Shown: piece after piece, positions 1 to 5,844 of the stretch
Layout: each line of letters begins with the position of its first letter
How positions within the stretch are numbered: position 1 is the stretch's first letter
Assembly (NCBI GenBank): GCA_007121995.1
Contig: SKJK01000058.1
Coordinates: forward strand, 1-7,194
DNA length: 7,194 bases
Reading direction: 5' to 3'
From: Desulfobulbaceae bacterium
GTDB taxonomy: Bacteria > Desulfobacterota > Desulfobulbia > Desulfobulbales > Desulfobulbaceae
The notes under the pieces: generated by a model
Told to the model about the DNA's origin: nothing
The model's database searches: none
The model's input: the letters and a program-made list of their open reading frames with translations, nothing else
Made by a program: the position numbers and the translations under genes

Positions 1-1149
1 ATGCGGGCCAACAAACGGGAAAGCGGCTATGACGGGACCTGCCGTCACCTAAGCGATGAGGTGATCAGGGAAAAAAAAGCTCAGGGGCTCCCCTTTGTGA
101 TCCGTTTCAAAGTACCCGAACGCCAGGGCACTCTCTTCTACGATGATGAAGTTCTAGGTCGCATTGAACGGGCTTACGCTGAAATTGAAGACTTTGTCAT
201 TGTTCGCTCTAACGGCAAGCCGCTCTACCTGTTATGTAACGTAGTGGATGATATTCGCGACCGCATCAGCCATATTATCCGCGGCCAGGATCACATGACC
301 AACACCACCCGCCAGGTACTCCTGTACGAAGCATTGGGAGCAAGACTGCCTGTTTTCGCACATATGCCCCTTACCCTTGACCTGCAAAAACGCAAGATTT
401 CCAAACGAAGTCATGGCGAGGTGGTATCTGTACAGTTTTACCGAGACAAGGGTTTTCTGCCTTGGGCTGTGTGCAATTTCCTGTGCCTTCTTGGCTGGAA
501 CCCCGGCACTGATCAGGAAATTTTTTCCCGTGAAGAGTTGATCGAGGCCTTCAGCCTTTCCCGCATGAGCAGGGTCAATTCGGTCTTTAACTATAAACCC
601 GGAGATCCAAAGTTTTTTACAGACCCAAAATTGATTGCCATCAACGAGCAGTATCTGCGTACCATGGAACTCGACCAACTGGGCCAGCTGGTGCGCAACG
701 AACTGGAGGCCGAAAACCTGTGGGATCCAGCCTATACAGGAAACAGGCTTGACTGGTATTTAGCAACCCTGGACATGATCCGGGATCGATTTCATACTCT
801 CAAGGATTTCACCACCACCGGCCGTGCGTATTTTTCCGAAACATATACCATTGACCCCAAACCACTGGCGAAAAATCTACTCAAATATCCGGATTTAAAA
901 ACCTGGCTACCGCAATTGGCAGAGCGATACGCTTCTCTGGAGGAATTCAGTACTACGGAGACTGAACGTGTCTGCCGCCAGCTGGCCGATGAACTGCAAA
1001 TCAAACCCGGCGTGCTCATCAATGCCATGCGGACCGTTCTCACCGGCCAGCTGGCCGGCCCTTCGATGTTTGATATTATCATCACCCTGGGCAGAGATAC
1101 AGTGACAACCCGGTTGCGGCATGTCGACCATCTCTTTACCAAAGCGTAA
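1..1149 (+). CDS. gltX: Glutamyl-tRNA synthetase, 5'-truncated by window edge
   Basis: Class I aminoacyl-tRNA synthetase that attaches glutamate to tRNA-Glu in the cytosol. The 382 visible residues begin inside the protein; the ATG at base 1 is an internal Met, not the start. Residues 10-16 (YDGTCRH) match the E. coli GluRS segment carrying the last two zinc ligands (Cys-x-His), which lies near residue 125 there. About 110 residues, including the HIGH motif and the first Cys ligands, are therefore upstream of the window. The second catalytic signature KISKR (KMSKR type) is at residues 132-136, followed by the stem-contact and all-helical anticodon-binding part. The C-terminus GPSMFDIIITLGRDTVTTRL is typical of bacterial GluRS. 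Estimated full length of about 490 residues is normal for the family. glnS follows 24 bp downstream on the same strand, so cotranscription is likely. I cannot tell from the fragment whether the enzyme is discriminating, but the neighbouring GlnRS makes mischarging of tRNA-Gln unnecessary. Confidence 0.95.
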   Translation: MRANKRESGYDGTCRHLSDEVIREKKAQGLPFVIRFKVPERQGTLFYDDEVLGRIERAYAEIEDFVIVRSNGKPLYLLCNVVDDIRDRISHIIRGQDHMTNTTRQVLLYEALGARLPVFAHMPLTLDLQKRKISKRSHGEVVSVQFYRDKGFLPWAVCNFLCLLGWNPGTDQEIFSREELIEAFSLSRMSRVNSVFNYKPGDPKFFTDPKLIAINEQYLRTMELDQLGQLVRNELEAENLWDPAYTGNRLDWYLATLDMIRDRFHTLKDFTTTGRAYFSETYTIDPKPLAKNLLKYPDLKTWLPQLAERYASLEEFSTTETERVCRQLADELQIKPGVLINAMRTVLTGQLAGPSMFDIIITLGRDTVTTRLRHVDHLFTKA

Positions 1150-1173
1150 TTTATTCAGAAAATCAAAACACCC

Positions 1174-2865
1174 ATGACAACGGAAAAAGAAACAGCAACA
1201 AAACCGCTCGACTTCATCCGCCAGATCATTGCCGACGATCTCGCCTCCGGGAAACATCGAAGCATTATCACCCGTTTTCCGCCCGAGCCCAATGGATTTC
1301 TCCATATTGGTCACGCCAAATCGATCTGTCTCAATTTCGGTGTTGCTCAGGAATACAATGGCACCTGCCACATGCGTTTCGATGACACCAATCCCGATAA
1401 GGAGTCAAGCGAATACGTTGAAGCTATCAAGCGGGATGTACGTTGGCTTGGATTTGACTGGGGGCCTCACCTCTATTACGCGTCCGATTATTTCGAGCAA
1501 CTCCACGACTATGCTGTTCGCTTGATCGAAATGGGCAAGGCCTATGTCTGTCACCTCACCGCCGATGCCATCAGGGAATACCGCGGCACGCTGACCGAAT
1601 CCGGTCGGGAAAGTCCGTACCGCTATCGCTCTGTCGAGGAAAACCTCGCCCTCTTTGCCAGGATGCGTGCAGGAGATATTGAGGAAGGCGTCTGTGTACT
1701 CAGGGCAAAGATCGATATGACCTCTGCTCATATGATCATGCGGGACCCTGTCTTGTATCGCATTCTTAAAACCAACCACCATCGTACCGGTGACAAGTGG
1801 TGCATCTATCCGATGTATGACTTCACCCATTGTCTTTCCGATATGCTGGAGCAGGTCACCCATTCTCTCTGTACCTTGGAGTTTGAGAATAACCGCGCCC
1901 TGTACGACTGGGTTCTGGATACGCTGCAAACCCCGAATCACCCTCGTCAAATCGAGTTCGCCCGCTTGAACATCAACTATACGGTGACCAGTAAACGTAA
2001 ATTACTGCAATTGGTCGAAGAGGGACATGTGTCCGGCTGGGATGACCCGAGGATGCTGACGCTGTCGGGACTGCGCCGCCGGGGCTGTCCTCCAGCTGCC
2101 ATTCGTCGCTTCTGCGCCACCATCGGCATTGGCAAACGCGAATCCTGGATCGACATGGGCGTGCTGGAAAACGCGGTGCGTGAGGACCTCAACCAGCATG
2201 CACCCCGGGTTTTTGGGGTGCTTGAACCGCTTAAAATTGTCCTCACCAACTACCCGCAAAACCAGACCGAGGAGATGGTCGCACAGAATCACCCTCAAAA
2301 TCCGGAGCTGGGAGAACGACGGGTACCTTTTTCTCGCGAATTATATATCGAACAATCTGATTTCCTGGAAAACGCGCCGAAAAAATTCTTTCGCCTGAGT
2401 GTCGGTCGGGAAGTTCGGTTGCGGTACGCCTACCTGATCACCTGTCAACAGGTGATTAAAGACGAAGACGGCCGAATTGTTGAACTCCACTGCACCTATG
2501 ATCCCGAGAGCAAGGGCGGTTCGTCCCCCGACGGCCGCAAGGTCAAGGGAACCATCCACTGGGTGTCCGCGCCTCATGCCATGCGAGCTGAAGTCCGCCT
2601 CTATGACCGGCTCTTCACCGTTGCCGACCCGGAAATGGATAAAGAAAAAAATTTCAAGGAGTTCCTGAATCCAGACTCCCTGAATGTACTGACTGACTGT
2701 GCTCTGGAGCCTGGATTGGCTCGGGCGACTGGTGAGGACCGTTATCAATTCGAACGTCAGGGCTATTTCTGTCTCGATGACGTGGAAAGCACCCCGGACA
2801 GACCGGTGTTCAACCGGATTGTTACGCTCCGCGACAGTTGGGCAAAAATCAGTTCTACTGTATAA
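1174..2865 (+). CDS. glnS: Glutaminyl-tRNA synthetase
   Basis: Class I synthetase charging tRNA-Gln with glutamine. The 563 residues align end to end with E. coli GlnRS (554 residues), so the gene is complete. The N-terminus carries [16 protein letters not shown] and the ATP-binding stretch [17 protein letters not shown], with HIGH at residues 44-47. RFDDTNP (68-74) and [13 protein letters not shown] (208-220) are family-specific active-site segments. The second signature reads VTSKRKL (271-277), where E. coli has VMSKRKL. The two beta-barrel anticodon-binding domains fill roughly residue 340 onward, with [14 protein letters not shown] (453-466) and YFCLD (531-535) conserved. The start at 1174 fits the E. 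coli N-terminus, although the 20 bases before it lack a clear Shine-Dalgarno sequence. Translation may depend on coupling to gltX. GlnRS is patchily distributed in bacteria; its presence implies direct Gln-tRNA synthesis rather than sole use of GatCAB amidation. Confidence 0.97.
   Translation: MTTEKETATKPLDFIRQIIADDLASGKHRSIITRFPPEPNGFLHIGHAKSICLNFGVAQEYNGTCHMRFDDTNPDKESSEYVEAIKRDVRWLGFDWGPHLYYASDYFEQLHDYAVRLIEMGKAYVCHLTADAIREYRGTLTESGRESPYRYRSVEENLALFARMRAGDIEEGVCVLRAKIDMTSAHMIMRDPVLYRILKTNHHRTGDKWCIYPMYDFTHCLSDMLEQVTHSLCTLEFENNRALYDWVLDTLQTPNHPRQIEFARLNINYTVTSKRKLLQLVEEGHVSGWDDPRMLTLSGLRRRGCPPAAIRRFCATIGIGKRESWIDMGVLENAVREDLNQHAPRVFGVLEPLKIVLTNYPQNQTEEMVAQNHPQNPELGERRVPFSRELYIEQSDFLENAPKKFFRLSVGREVRLRYAYLITCQQVIKDEDGRIVELHCTYDPESKGGSSPDGRKVKGTIHWVSAPHAMRAEVRLYDRLFTVADPEMDKEKNFKEFLNPDSLNVLTDCALEPGLARATGEDRYQFERQGYFCLDDVESTPDRPVFNRIVTLRDSWAKISSTV
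2200..2221 (+). other. Perfect 7-bp inverted repeat inside glnS
   Basis: GCACCCC at 2200-2206 is exactly complementary to GGGGTGC at 2215-2221, with an 8-base loop containing GGG followed by five T. It lies within the coding sequence (about residues 343-350 of GlnRS), near the start of the anticodon-binding barrels. It would form a strong RNA hairpin. It has no T-run after the right arm, so it is not an intrinsic terminator on the + strand. It may simply follow from codon choice in this segment. Confidence 0.35.
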
Positions 2866-2895
2866 AAAGCCGTAGTCATCATCAATCTTCGCACA

Positions 2896-3012
2896 ATGGC
2901 CTTGAACCAGCGCGGCGCCAGCATCGTCGTCAAAGTGAGCGGTGATCTCGATCGCCGTCCGCGGGAAATGGGCCTGGTGCCAGGCACGACCGTGCAAAGA
3001 AGAGCTGCGCCT
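2896..3012 (+). pseudogene. FeoA-like (SH3 fold) domain remnant, C-terminally truncated
   Basis: Translation from the ATG at 2896 gives about 39 residues that read like the first half of a FeoA-type domain. VVKVSGDL at residues 12-19 and REMGLVPGTTVQRRAAP at residues 23-39 match the family pattern (G-x-L-x-R-R-L-x-E-M-G-L-x-P-G-T-x-V-x-V-x-x-x-A-P). FeoA proteins (about 75-85 residues) assist the FeoB ferrous iron transporter, and the same fold ends DtxR-type regulators. Signs of decay: an expected Leu is Pro in DRRPREM, a residue seems missing before RRAAP, and the second half (G-D-P-x-E-x-R-V-R-G-Y) is absent. The frame runs on only as antisense of the converging aldolase gene. No ribosome binding site is seen. 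The frame is the same as glnS, whose TAA lies 30 bases upstream. A live tiny protein or an old glnS 3' extension is possible but less likely. Confidence 0.55.
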
Positions 3013-3024
3013 CCCCGCGTACGT

Positions 3025-3672
3025 TCAGGCTTTATACTCCTGGAAACGGTGCAGTACTGCCGTCATCTGCTCTGTGGAGAGCAACGGCGGCTCGGTCACC
3101 TGCAGAGCAAGCACGTAAACCCGCGCCAGGTTTTCCACCTCGATGGCCAGCGCCAGCACCCGGTCAAGATCAGCGGCACAACAAATCATACCATGATGGG
3201 CCAGAAGAGCAGCGCGCCGCTCGCGCAGGGCCTCTATCACTCTATCCGACAACTCCTGGGTACCAAAGGTGGCGTACGGCGCGCACCGGATAGTGTCGCC
3301 ACCGGCCACGGCAACCATGTAATGAAAAGGGGGGATGGGTCGCTCCAGGCAAGCAAGAACCGAACAATAGGGACTATGGGCATGGAGGATACAACCGGCT
3401 TGGGGATGATGACGATAAATATCGCGATGCATGCGCCATTCTGAGGAAGGCTTGCGCTGTTGCGCCTCGTCTTTGGGTTGACCGGAACAATCCAGCCAGA
3501 CGACATCCGCAGGAGTGCAGTCCTGGTATGCCAAGGCGGAAGGAGTGATCAAAAAACCATCGTCGCAACGGACGCTCAAATTGCCGGAGGTAGCCTGGTT
3601 GAGCCCCATACCGTTCATCGCCCGGGCGATTGCCAGCAGCTTCTGCCGCAGGTCTTCGCTGGCCTGGGTCAT
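3025..3672 (-). CDS. Class II aldolase, L-fuculose-phosphate aldolase-like (probable Ald2/DrdA type)
   Basis: Zinc-dependent class II aldolase of 215 residues, the same length as E. coli FucA and similar along its length. Visible hallmarks: phosphate-binding ATSGNLSVR (27-35) and TPSALAYQD (43-51); the catalytic Glu of PSSEWR (Glu78, matching FucA Glu73); zinc ligands His97 and His99 in LHAHS and His160 in AHHG (matching His92, His94, His155); Tyr118 in FHYMVAVAGG; CAPYATFGT (130-138); and a C-terminal FQEY tyrosine. These enzymes split a ketose-1-phosphate into dihydroxyacetone phosphate (DHAP) and an aldehyde. CAPYATFGT is FucA-type and not typical of MtnB, the methylthioribulose-1-phosphate dehydratase of the same superfamily. 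The gene overlaps the mtnA stop by 4 bp (ATGA), so translation is coupled. The likely substrate is therefore the mtnA product, 5-methylthio- or 5-deoxy-ribulose-1-phosphate, rather than fuculose phosphate. The family call is firm; the substrate is inferred from context. Confidence 0.92.
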   Translation of the reverse strand: MTQASEDLRQKLLAIARAMNGMGLNQATSGNLSVRCDDGFLITPSALAYQDCTPADVVWLDCSGQPKDEAQQRKPSSEWRMHRDIYRHHPQAGCILHAHSPYCSVLACLERPIPPFHYMVAVAGGDTIRCAPYATFGTQELSDRVIEALRERRAALLAHHGMICCAADLDRVLALAIEVENLARVYVLALQVTEPPLLSTEQMTAVLHRFQEYKA

Positions 3673-4763
3673 CGCTGTTCCGGGAAGAGGTTGCGCAGCC
3701 CTTCGCTGCTGGCCTTGCAGATGCCGCGCTCGGTCACCAGGCCGGTCACCAGAGCTGCCGGGGTAACATCAAAAGCTGGGTTGACAGCCGGGGTGATGGC
3801 CGGTGCAATGGAAATAACCCGCATTTCTCCCTCTGCATCCAGGCCCTGAATCTGCAACACCTCCTCAGCACATCGCTCTTCAATGGGGATAGTGGCCAGA
3901 CCGTTGGTCACTGTCCAGTCCACTGTGGAACCAGGCAGGGCGACGTAAAAAGGGACACCATTGTCAACAGCGGCCAGGGCTTTGAGATAGGTGCCGATCT
4001 TGTTGCAGACATCGCCGCTTGCCGTGGTCCGGTCGGTCCCTACCAGACAGAGATCAACCTGGCCGCGCTGCATGAGAAATCCGCCGGCATTATCCACGAC
4101 CAGGTGATGGGGAAGACCTGCGGCAGCCAGTTCCCAGGCGGTGAGAGACGCCCCCTGGTTACGGGGGCGGGTCTCATCCACCCAGACGTGGACAGGAATT
4201 CCGGCAGCGGCGGCCTTATAAACCGGGGCCAGGGCAGTCCCCCAGTCCACCGTGGCCAGCCAGCCGGCATTACAGTGGGTGAGGATGCGAACCGGATCCT
4301 CACCGCCCTTCTTCTCCCAGATTTCTCTGATCAGGGCTAAGCCGTGGGTACCAATAGCCTCGTTGGTCTGTACATCCTCATTACAGATCTGCTCGGCCTC
4401 CTGATAGGCTACCTCAAGCCGCACCTCCTCCGGCAAAGGCAACAACATGCGGAGCATCCGTTCCACCGCCCAGCGCAGATTGATCGCTGTCGGTCGGCAG
4501 GAGATTAATTGTCCGGCCATATCTTCAAGATGGTCCGTACTTGTCCCTTCACGAAGGCCCAAGCATATACCATAAGCAGCCGTAGCCCCGATCAGCGGCG
4601 CACCGCGAACCTGCATGTTTTTGATGGCGTCCATCGCTTCCTGCAGGCAATCCAGACGAGCGACAACAAAAGTGAAGGGCAACCTGGTCTGGTCGATGAT
4701 CTCAACGCCGACCCCGTCCGCAGCCAGCCAGATTGAACGATAATTTTGTCCATCAACTAGCAA
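3669..4763 (-). CDS. mtnA: 5-methylthioribose-1-phosphate isomerase (MtnA / DrdI family)
   Basis: Aldose-ketose isomerase related to eIF2B subunits. It converts 5-methylthioribose-1-phosphate (or 5-deoxyribose-1-phosphate) to the ribulose-1-phosphate. Counting from the TTG proposed here (364 residues), the family signatures are: IIDQTRLP near residue 23; the substrate-phosphate motif VRGAPLIGATAAYG near 52; the catalytic cysteine in LTHCNAG (Cys164); DETRPRNQG near 196; DNAGGF near 224; and the catalytic aspartate with its lysine loop in VGTDRTTASGDVCNKIGTY (Asp244, Lys255). Length is normal and all key residues are present. An in-frame TTG at 4781 would add six residues, but it precedes the Shine-Dalgarno AAGGAGG at 4775-4769, which sits 5 bases before the TTG at 4763. 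The latter start also gives the usual family N-terminus. Upstream is a PEGA-like lipoprotein gene (30-bp gap); downstream is a FucA-like aldolase (4-bp overlap). MtnA and DrdI cannot be separated by eye. Confidence 0.95.
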   Translation of the reverse strand: MLVDGQNYRSIWLAADGVGVEIIDQTRLPFTFVVARLDCLQEAMDAIKNMQVRGAPLIGATAAYGICLGLREGTSTDHLEDMAGQLISCRPTAINLRWAVERMLRMLLPLPEEVRLEVAYQEAEQICNEDVQTNEAIGTHGLALIREIWEKKGGEDPVRILTHCNAGWLATVDWGTALAPVYKAAAAGIPVHVWVDETRPRNQGASLTAWELAAAGLPHHLVVDNAGGFLMQRGQVDLCLVGTDRTTASGDVCNKIGTYLKALAAVDNGVPFYVALPGSTVDWTVTNGLATIPIEERCAEEVLQIQGLDAEGEMRVISIAPAITPAVNPAFDVTPAALVTGLVTERGICKASSEGLRNLFPEQR

Positions 4764-4768
4764 TAGAA

Positions 4769-4775
4769 CCTCCTT
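4769..4775 (-). promoter_or_regulatory. Shine-Dalgarno of mtnA (decides the TTG start)
   Basis: On the minus strand AAGGAGG (4775 down to 4769) is followed by TTCTA and TTG at 4763-4761. The match to the anti-Shine-Dalgarno is near perfect and the 5-base spacing is workable. The motif lies inside the longest open frame, so the longer reading from 4781 is unlikely to be the true N-terminus. Confidence 0.7.
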
Positions 4776-4793
4776 CTCCAATAATACACATGC

Positions 4794-5198
4794 TCATGGT
4801 GAGGGCACCGGAATCATGATCGGGGCAAAAAACACCCCGCCCTTGTCTTGAGCCTCGCTGTAAAACCCAGGACCATCCCACTCGACCTTCTGTTCAAGAT
4901 ACCCCTTATGCATGACCTTCAGGGTAATTTTGCTGCTGCTTTCCAGTTGTTGCCGGTCAAACTGGCGAACACCCCGCAGGGGAGTCATACCCAGAAAAAT
5001 CCACTCATCTGCACAGGGCACTTGTGGACCTCGCATCTGATACAGCACATACGAGCCTTCTGGTTGTGAATTAACCTTAAACTGCACCGTTGCCGTCTTC
5101 TCGCCACACCCTGTCAAGAGACCCACCAGCACCAGGGCAACGCCCAGAGACCAACCCTGCTTTATTCGTTGTGGATAACATCGGCCTTGTTCTGCCAT
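4794..5198 (-). CDS. Small PEGA-like lipoprotein (second of a tandem pair)
   Basis: Predicted envelope lipoprotein of 134 residues with no named function that I recognise. The N-terminus has basic residues, a hydrophobic stretch (LGVALVLVGLL) and a lipobox LTGC with the acylated cysteine at about residue 31; the +2 residue is Gly. The mature part is a beta-rich PEGA-like domain: VQFKVNSQPEGSYVLY, then LGMTPLRGV, then ITLKVMHKGYLEQKVEW, ending in a hydrophobic proline-rich tail (FFAPIMIPVPSP). A GTG at 5207 would add three residues and overlap the upstream stop. The ATG at 5198 is preferred because GAGGTGA ends 5 bases before it. The gene follows the other lipoprotein gene by 5 bp and precedes mtnA by 30 bp. 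PEGA domains are usually found in surface or envelope proteins and may bind cell-wall or polysaccharide components; that role is only inferred here. Confidence 0.82.
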   Translation of the reverse strand: MAEQGRCYPQRIKQGWSLGVALVLVGLLTGCGEKTATVQFKVNSQPEGSYVLYQMRGPQVPCADEWIFLGMTPLRGVRQFDRQQLESSSKITLKVMHKGYLEQKVEWDGPGFYSEAQDKGGVFFAPIMIPVPSP

Positions 5199-5203
5199 GT
5201 CGT

Positions 5204-5210
5204 TCACCTC
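5204..5210 (-). promoter_or_regulatory. Shine-Dalgarno of second lipoprotein, overlapping upstream stop codon
   Basis: GAGGTGA on the minus strand (5210 down to 5204) includes the TGA stop of the upstream lipoprotein gene and lies 5 bases before the ATG at 5198. This arrangement favours translational coupling and supports ATG 5198 over GTG 5207 as the start. Confidence 0.6.
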
Positions 5211-5551
5211 GGCTCCAATTCCATGAAGATGGGATGGGCCTCTTCCCTGGCCATTTCTCTGGTTTGATGGCGGGTGTTAACCCAGAATGAAGTAATCGCT
5301 TCCCGGTACCCTGATTTACGCATCTGAATCGTCACATACTCGGGCTTACCATCACCGGACTCCCAGACAACGACCAGCGGGGAGACTCCCAGGGAGGTGT
5401 CGTCCCGAAGGTTCACCACTTCGGCTCCAGCTGGAGAACTTTCGAACTTCACCGCCCCGTACATCTTTTTTGAACACCCTGTGGCCACCAGCAGAACAGC
5501 CAGGCTCATCAGACAAAAAACAAAACGACCAACTATGCGCAGACAGGTCAT
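5204..5551 (-). CDS. Small PEGA-like lipoprotein (first of a tandem pair)
   Basis: Predicted lipoprotein of 115 residues; function unknown. The signal peptide has Arg5 and Arg9, a hydrophobic core FVFCLMSLAVLLVA and a lipobox ATGC with the lipidated cysteine at residue 26 (+2 Ser, which in Enterobacteria favours outer-membrane sorting). The mature region reads VKFESSPAGAEVVNL, then LGVSPLVVVW, then VTIQMRKSGYREAITSFW, which is the PEGA-domain layout (small-residue turn, G-x-[ST]-P, then K-x-G-Y). The same order of motifs occurs in the next gene, so the two look like diverged duplicates. ATG 5551 is preceded by a strong Shine-Dalgarno. It is the first gene of the proposed operon with the second lipoprotein, mtnA and the aldolase. 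The link to sugar-phosphate salvage could be functional or only shared transcription. Confidence 0.82.
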   Translation of the reverse strand: MTCLRIVGRFVFCLMSLAVLLVATGCSKKMYGAVKFESSPAGAEVVNLRDDTSLGVSPLVVVWESGDGKPEYVTIQMRKSGYREAITSFWVNTRHQTREMAREEAHPIFMELEPR

Positions 5552-5557
5552 CTGCCT

Positions 5558-5563
5558 CCTCCT
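5558..5563 (-). promoter_or_regulatory. Shine-Dalgarno of first lipoprotein
   Basis: AGGAGG (5563 down to 5558, within AGGAGGAGG) lies 6 bases before ATG 5551 on the minus strand. It is a strong site and confirms that start codon. Confidence 0.7.
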
Positions 5564-5636
5564 GTATTCTCAAAAAAAATCTCCTGGATACGGGCATTCA
5601 GCGCAGTCCAACACCGCAGCTGCCTCCAATAGGTGA

Positions 5637-5666
5637 AAAATACCTAACCCGATTGGTCCAGGTCAA
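5637..5666 (-). promoter_or_regulatory. Candidate sigma-70 promoter of the lipoprotein-mtnA-aldolase operon
   Basis: On the minus strand, TTGACC (5666-5661) resembles the -35 hexamer (5 of 6 match TTGACA). After an 18-base spacer comes TATTTT (5642-5637), which matches TATAAT at 4 of 6. A transcript would start near 5630, leaving a leader of about 80 bases before ATG 5551. This was found by eye only; no operator is recognised. Confidence 0.4.
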
Positions 5667-5844
5667 GGTAATTCTATCCAGCACACTTGGGACCACTTAC
5701 AATGCAAAGGCCCAGCCGTCACAGATACAGGGATTCATTATTTCTTTACCGGGCATGAGGTTCGATGACTGGCTTTTTCACCAGTACTCTGCTATATACC
5801 CAGCAATCTCTTTTTTTGCTTCAACTTCCGTCCAGCCTTTGTAA

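Larger units (their letters stand above)
5552..5844. other. Divergent intergenic region between lipoprotein operon and HDOD gene
   Basis: About 290 bases with no convincing gene. Besides the minus-strand promoter candidate, it holds an A8 run at 5572-5579, a palindrome GCAGCTGC at 5616-5623, and a short inverted repeat ACTGG/CCAGT at 5768-5785 (8-base loop). TACAAT at 5698-5703 could be a + strand -10 for the HDOD gene, but no good -35 lies 16-18 bases upstream. A + strand open frame from 5470 to 5844 runs across it; its first part is antisense of the lipoprotein and the rest resembles no family I know. Confidence 0.6.

Noticed and set aside
1..3. ATG at base 1 as the gltX start
   Set aside because: The following residues match the interior of GluRS and the HIGH motif is missing, so the gene begins upstream of the window.
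2341..2997. Minus-strand open frame of 218 codons over the glnS end
   Set aside because: It is opposite the conserved C-terminal part of GlnRS and shows no family motifs.
2976..2997. Small inverted repeats (GCAC/GTGC) as an intrinsic terminator or sigma-54 site
   Set aside because: The stem is only 4 bp with no T-run on either strand. The GG-GC spacing is one base off for a sigma-54 promoter, and the bases are explained by the FeoA-like codons.
2896..3444. Long + strand open frame starting with the FeoA-like stretch (182 codons)
   Set aside because: From about 3025 onward it is antisense to the well-supported aldolase gene and reads as low-complexity shadow. Only the first 39 or so codons have family resemblance.
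3025..3672. Aldolase gene as mtnB (methylthioribulose-1-phosphate dehydratase)
   Set aside because: The protein follows FucA across its whole length, including APYATFGT and the catalytic Glu context PSSEWR, which fits an aldolase better than MtnB.
5572..5579. Eight-base T-run on the minus strand in the lipoprotein leader as an attenuator
   Set aside because: No stable GC-rich hairpin lies directly before it; only weak 4-bp pairings were found.
5768..5785. ACTGG/CCAGT inverted repeat as terminator or operator
   Set aside because: The stem is 5 bp with an 8-base loop and is not followed by a T-run at the right distance. There is no known operator match.
5470..5844. Plus-strand open frame of 124 codons in the divergent region
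   Set aside because: Its first quarter is antisense to the lipoprotein signal peptide and the rest has no recognisable motif or ribosome binding site.
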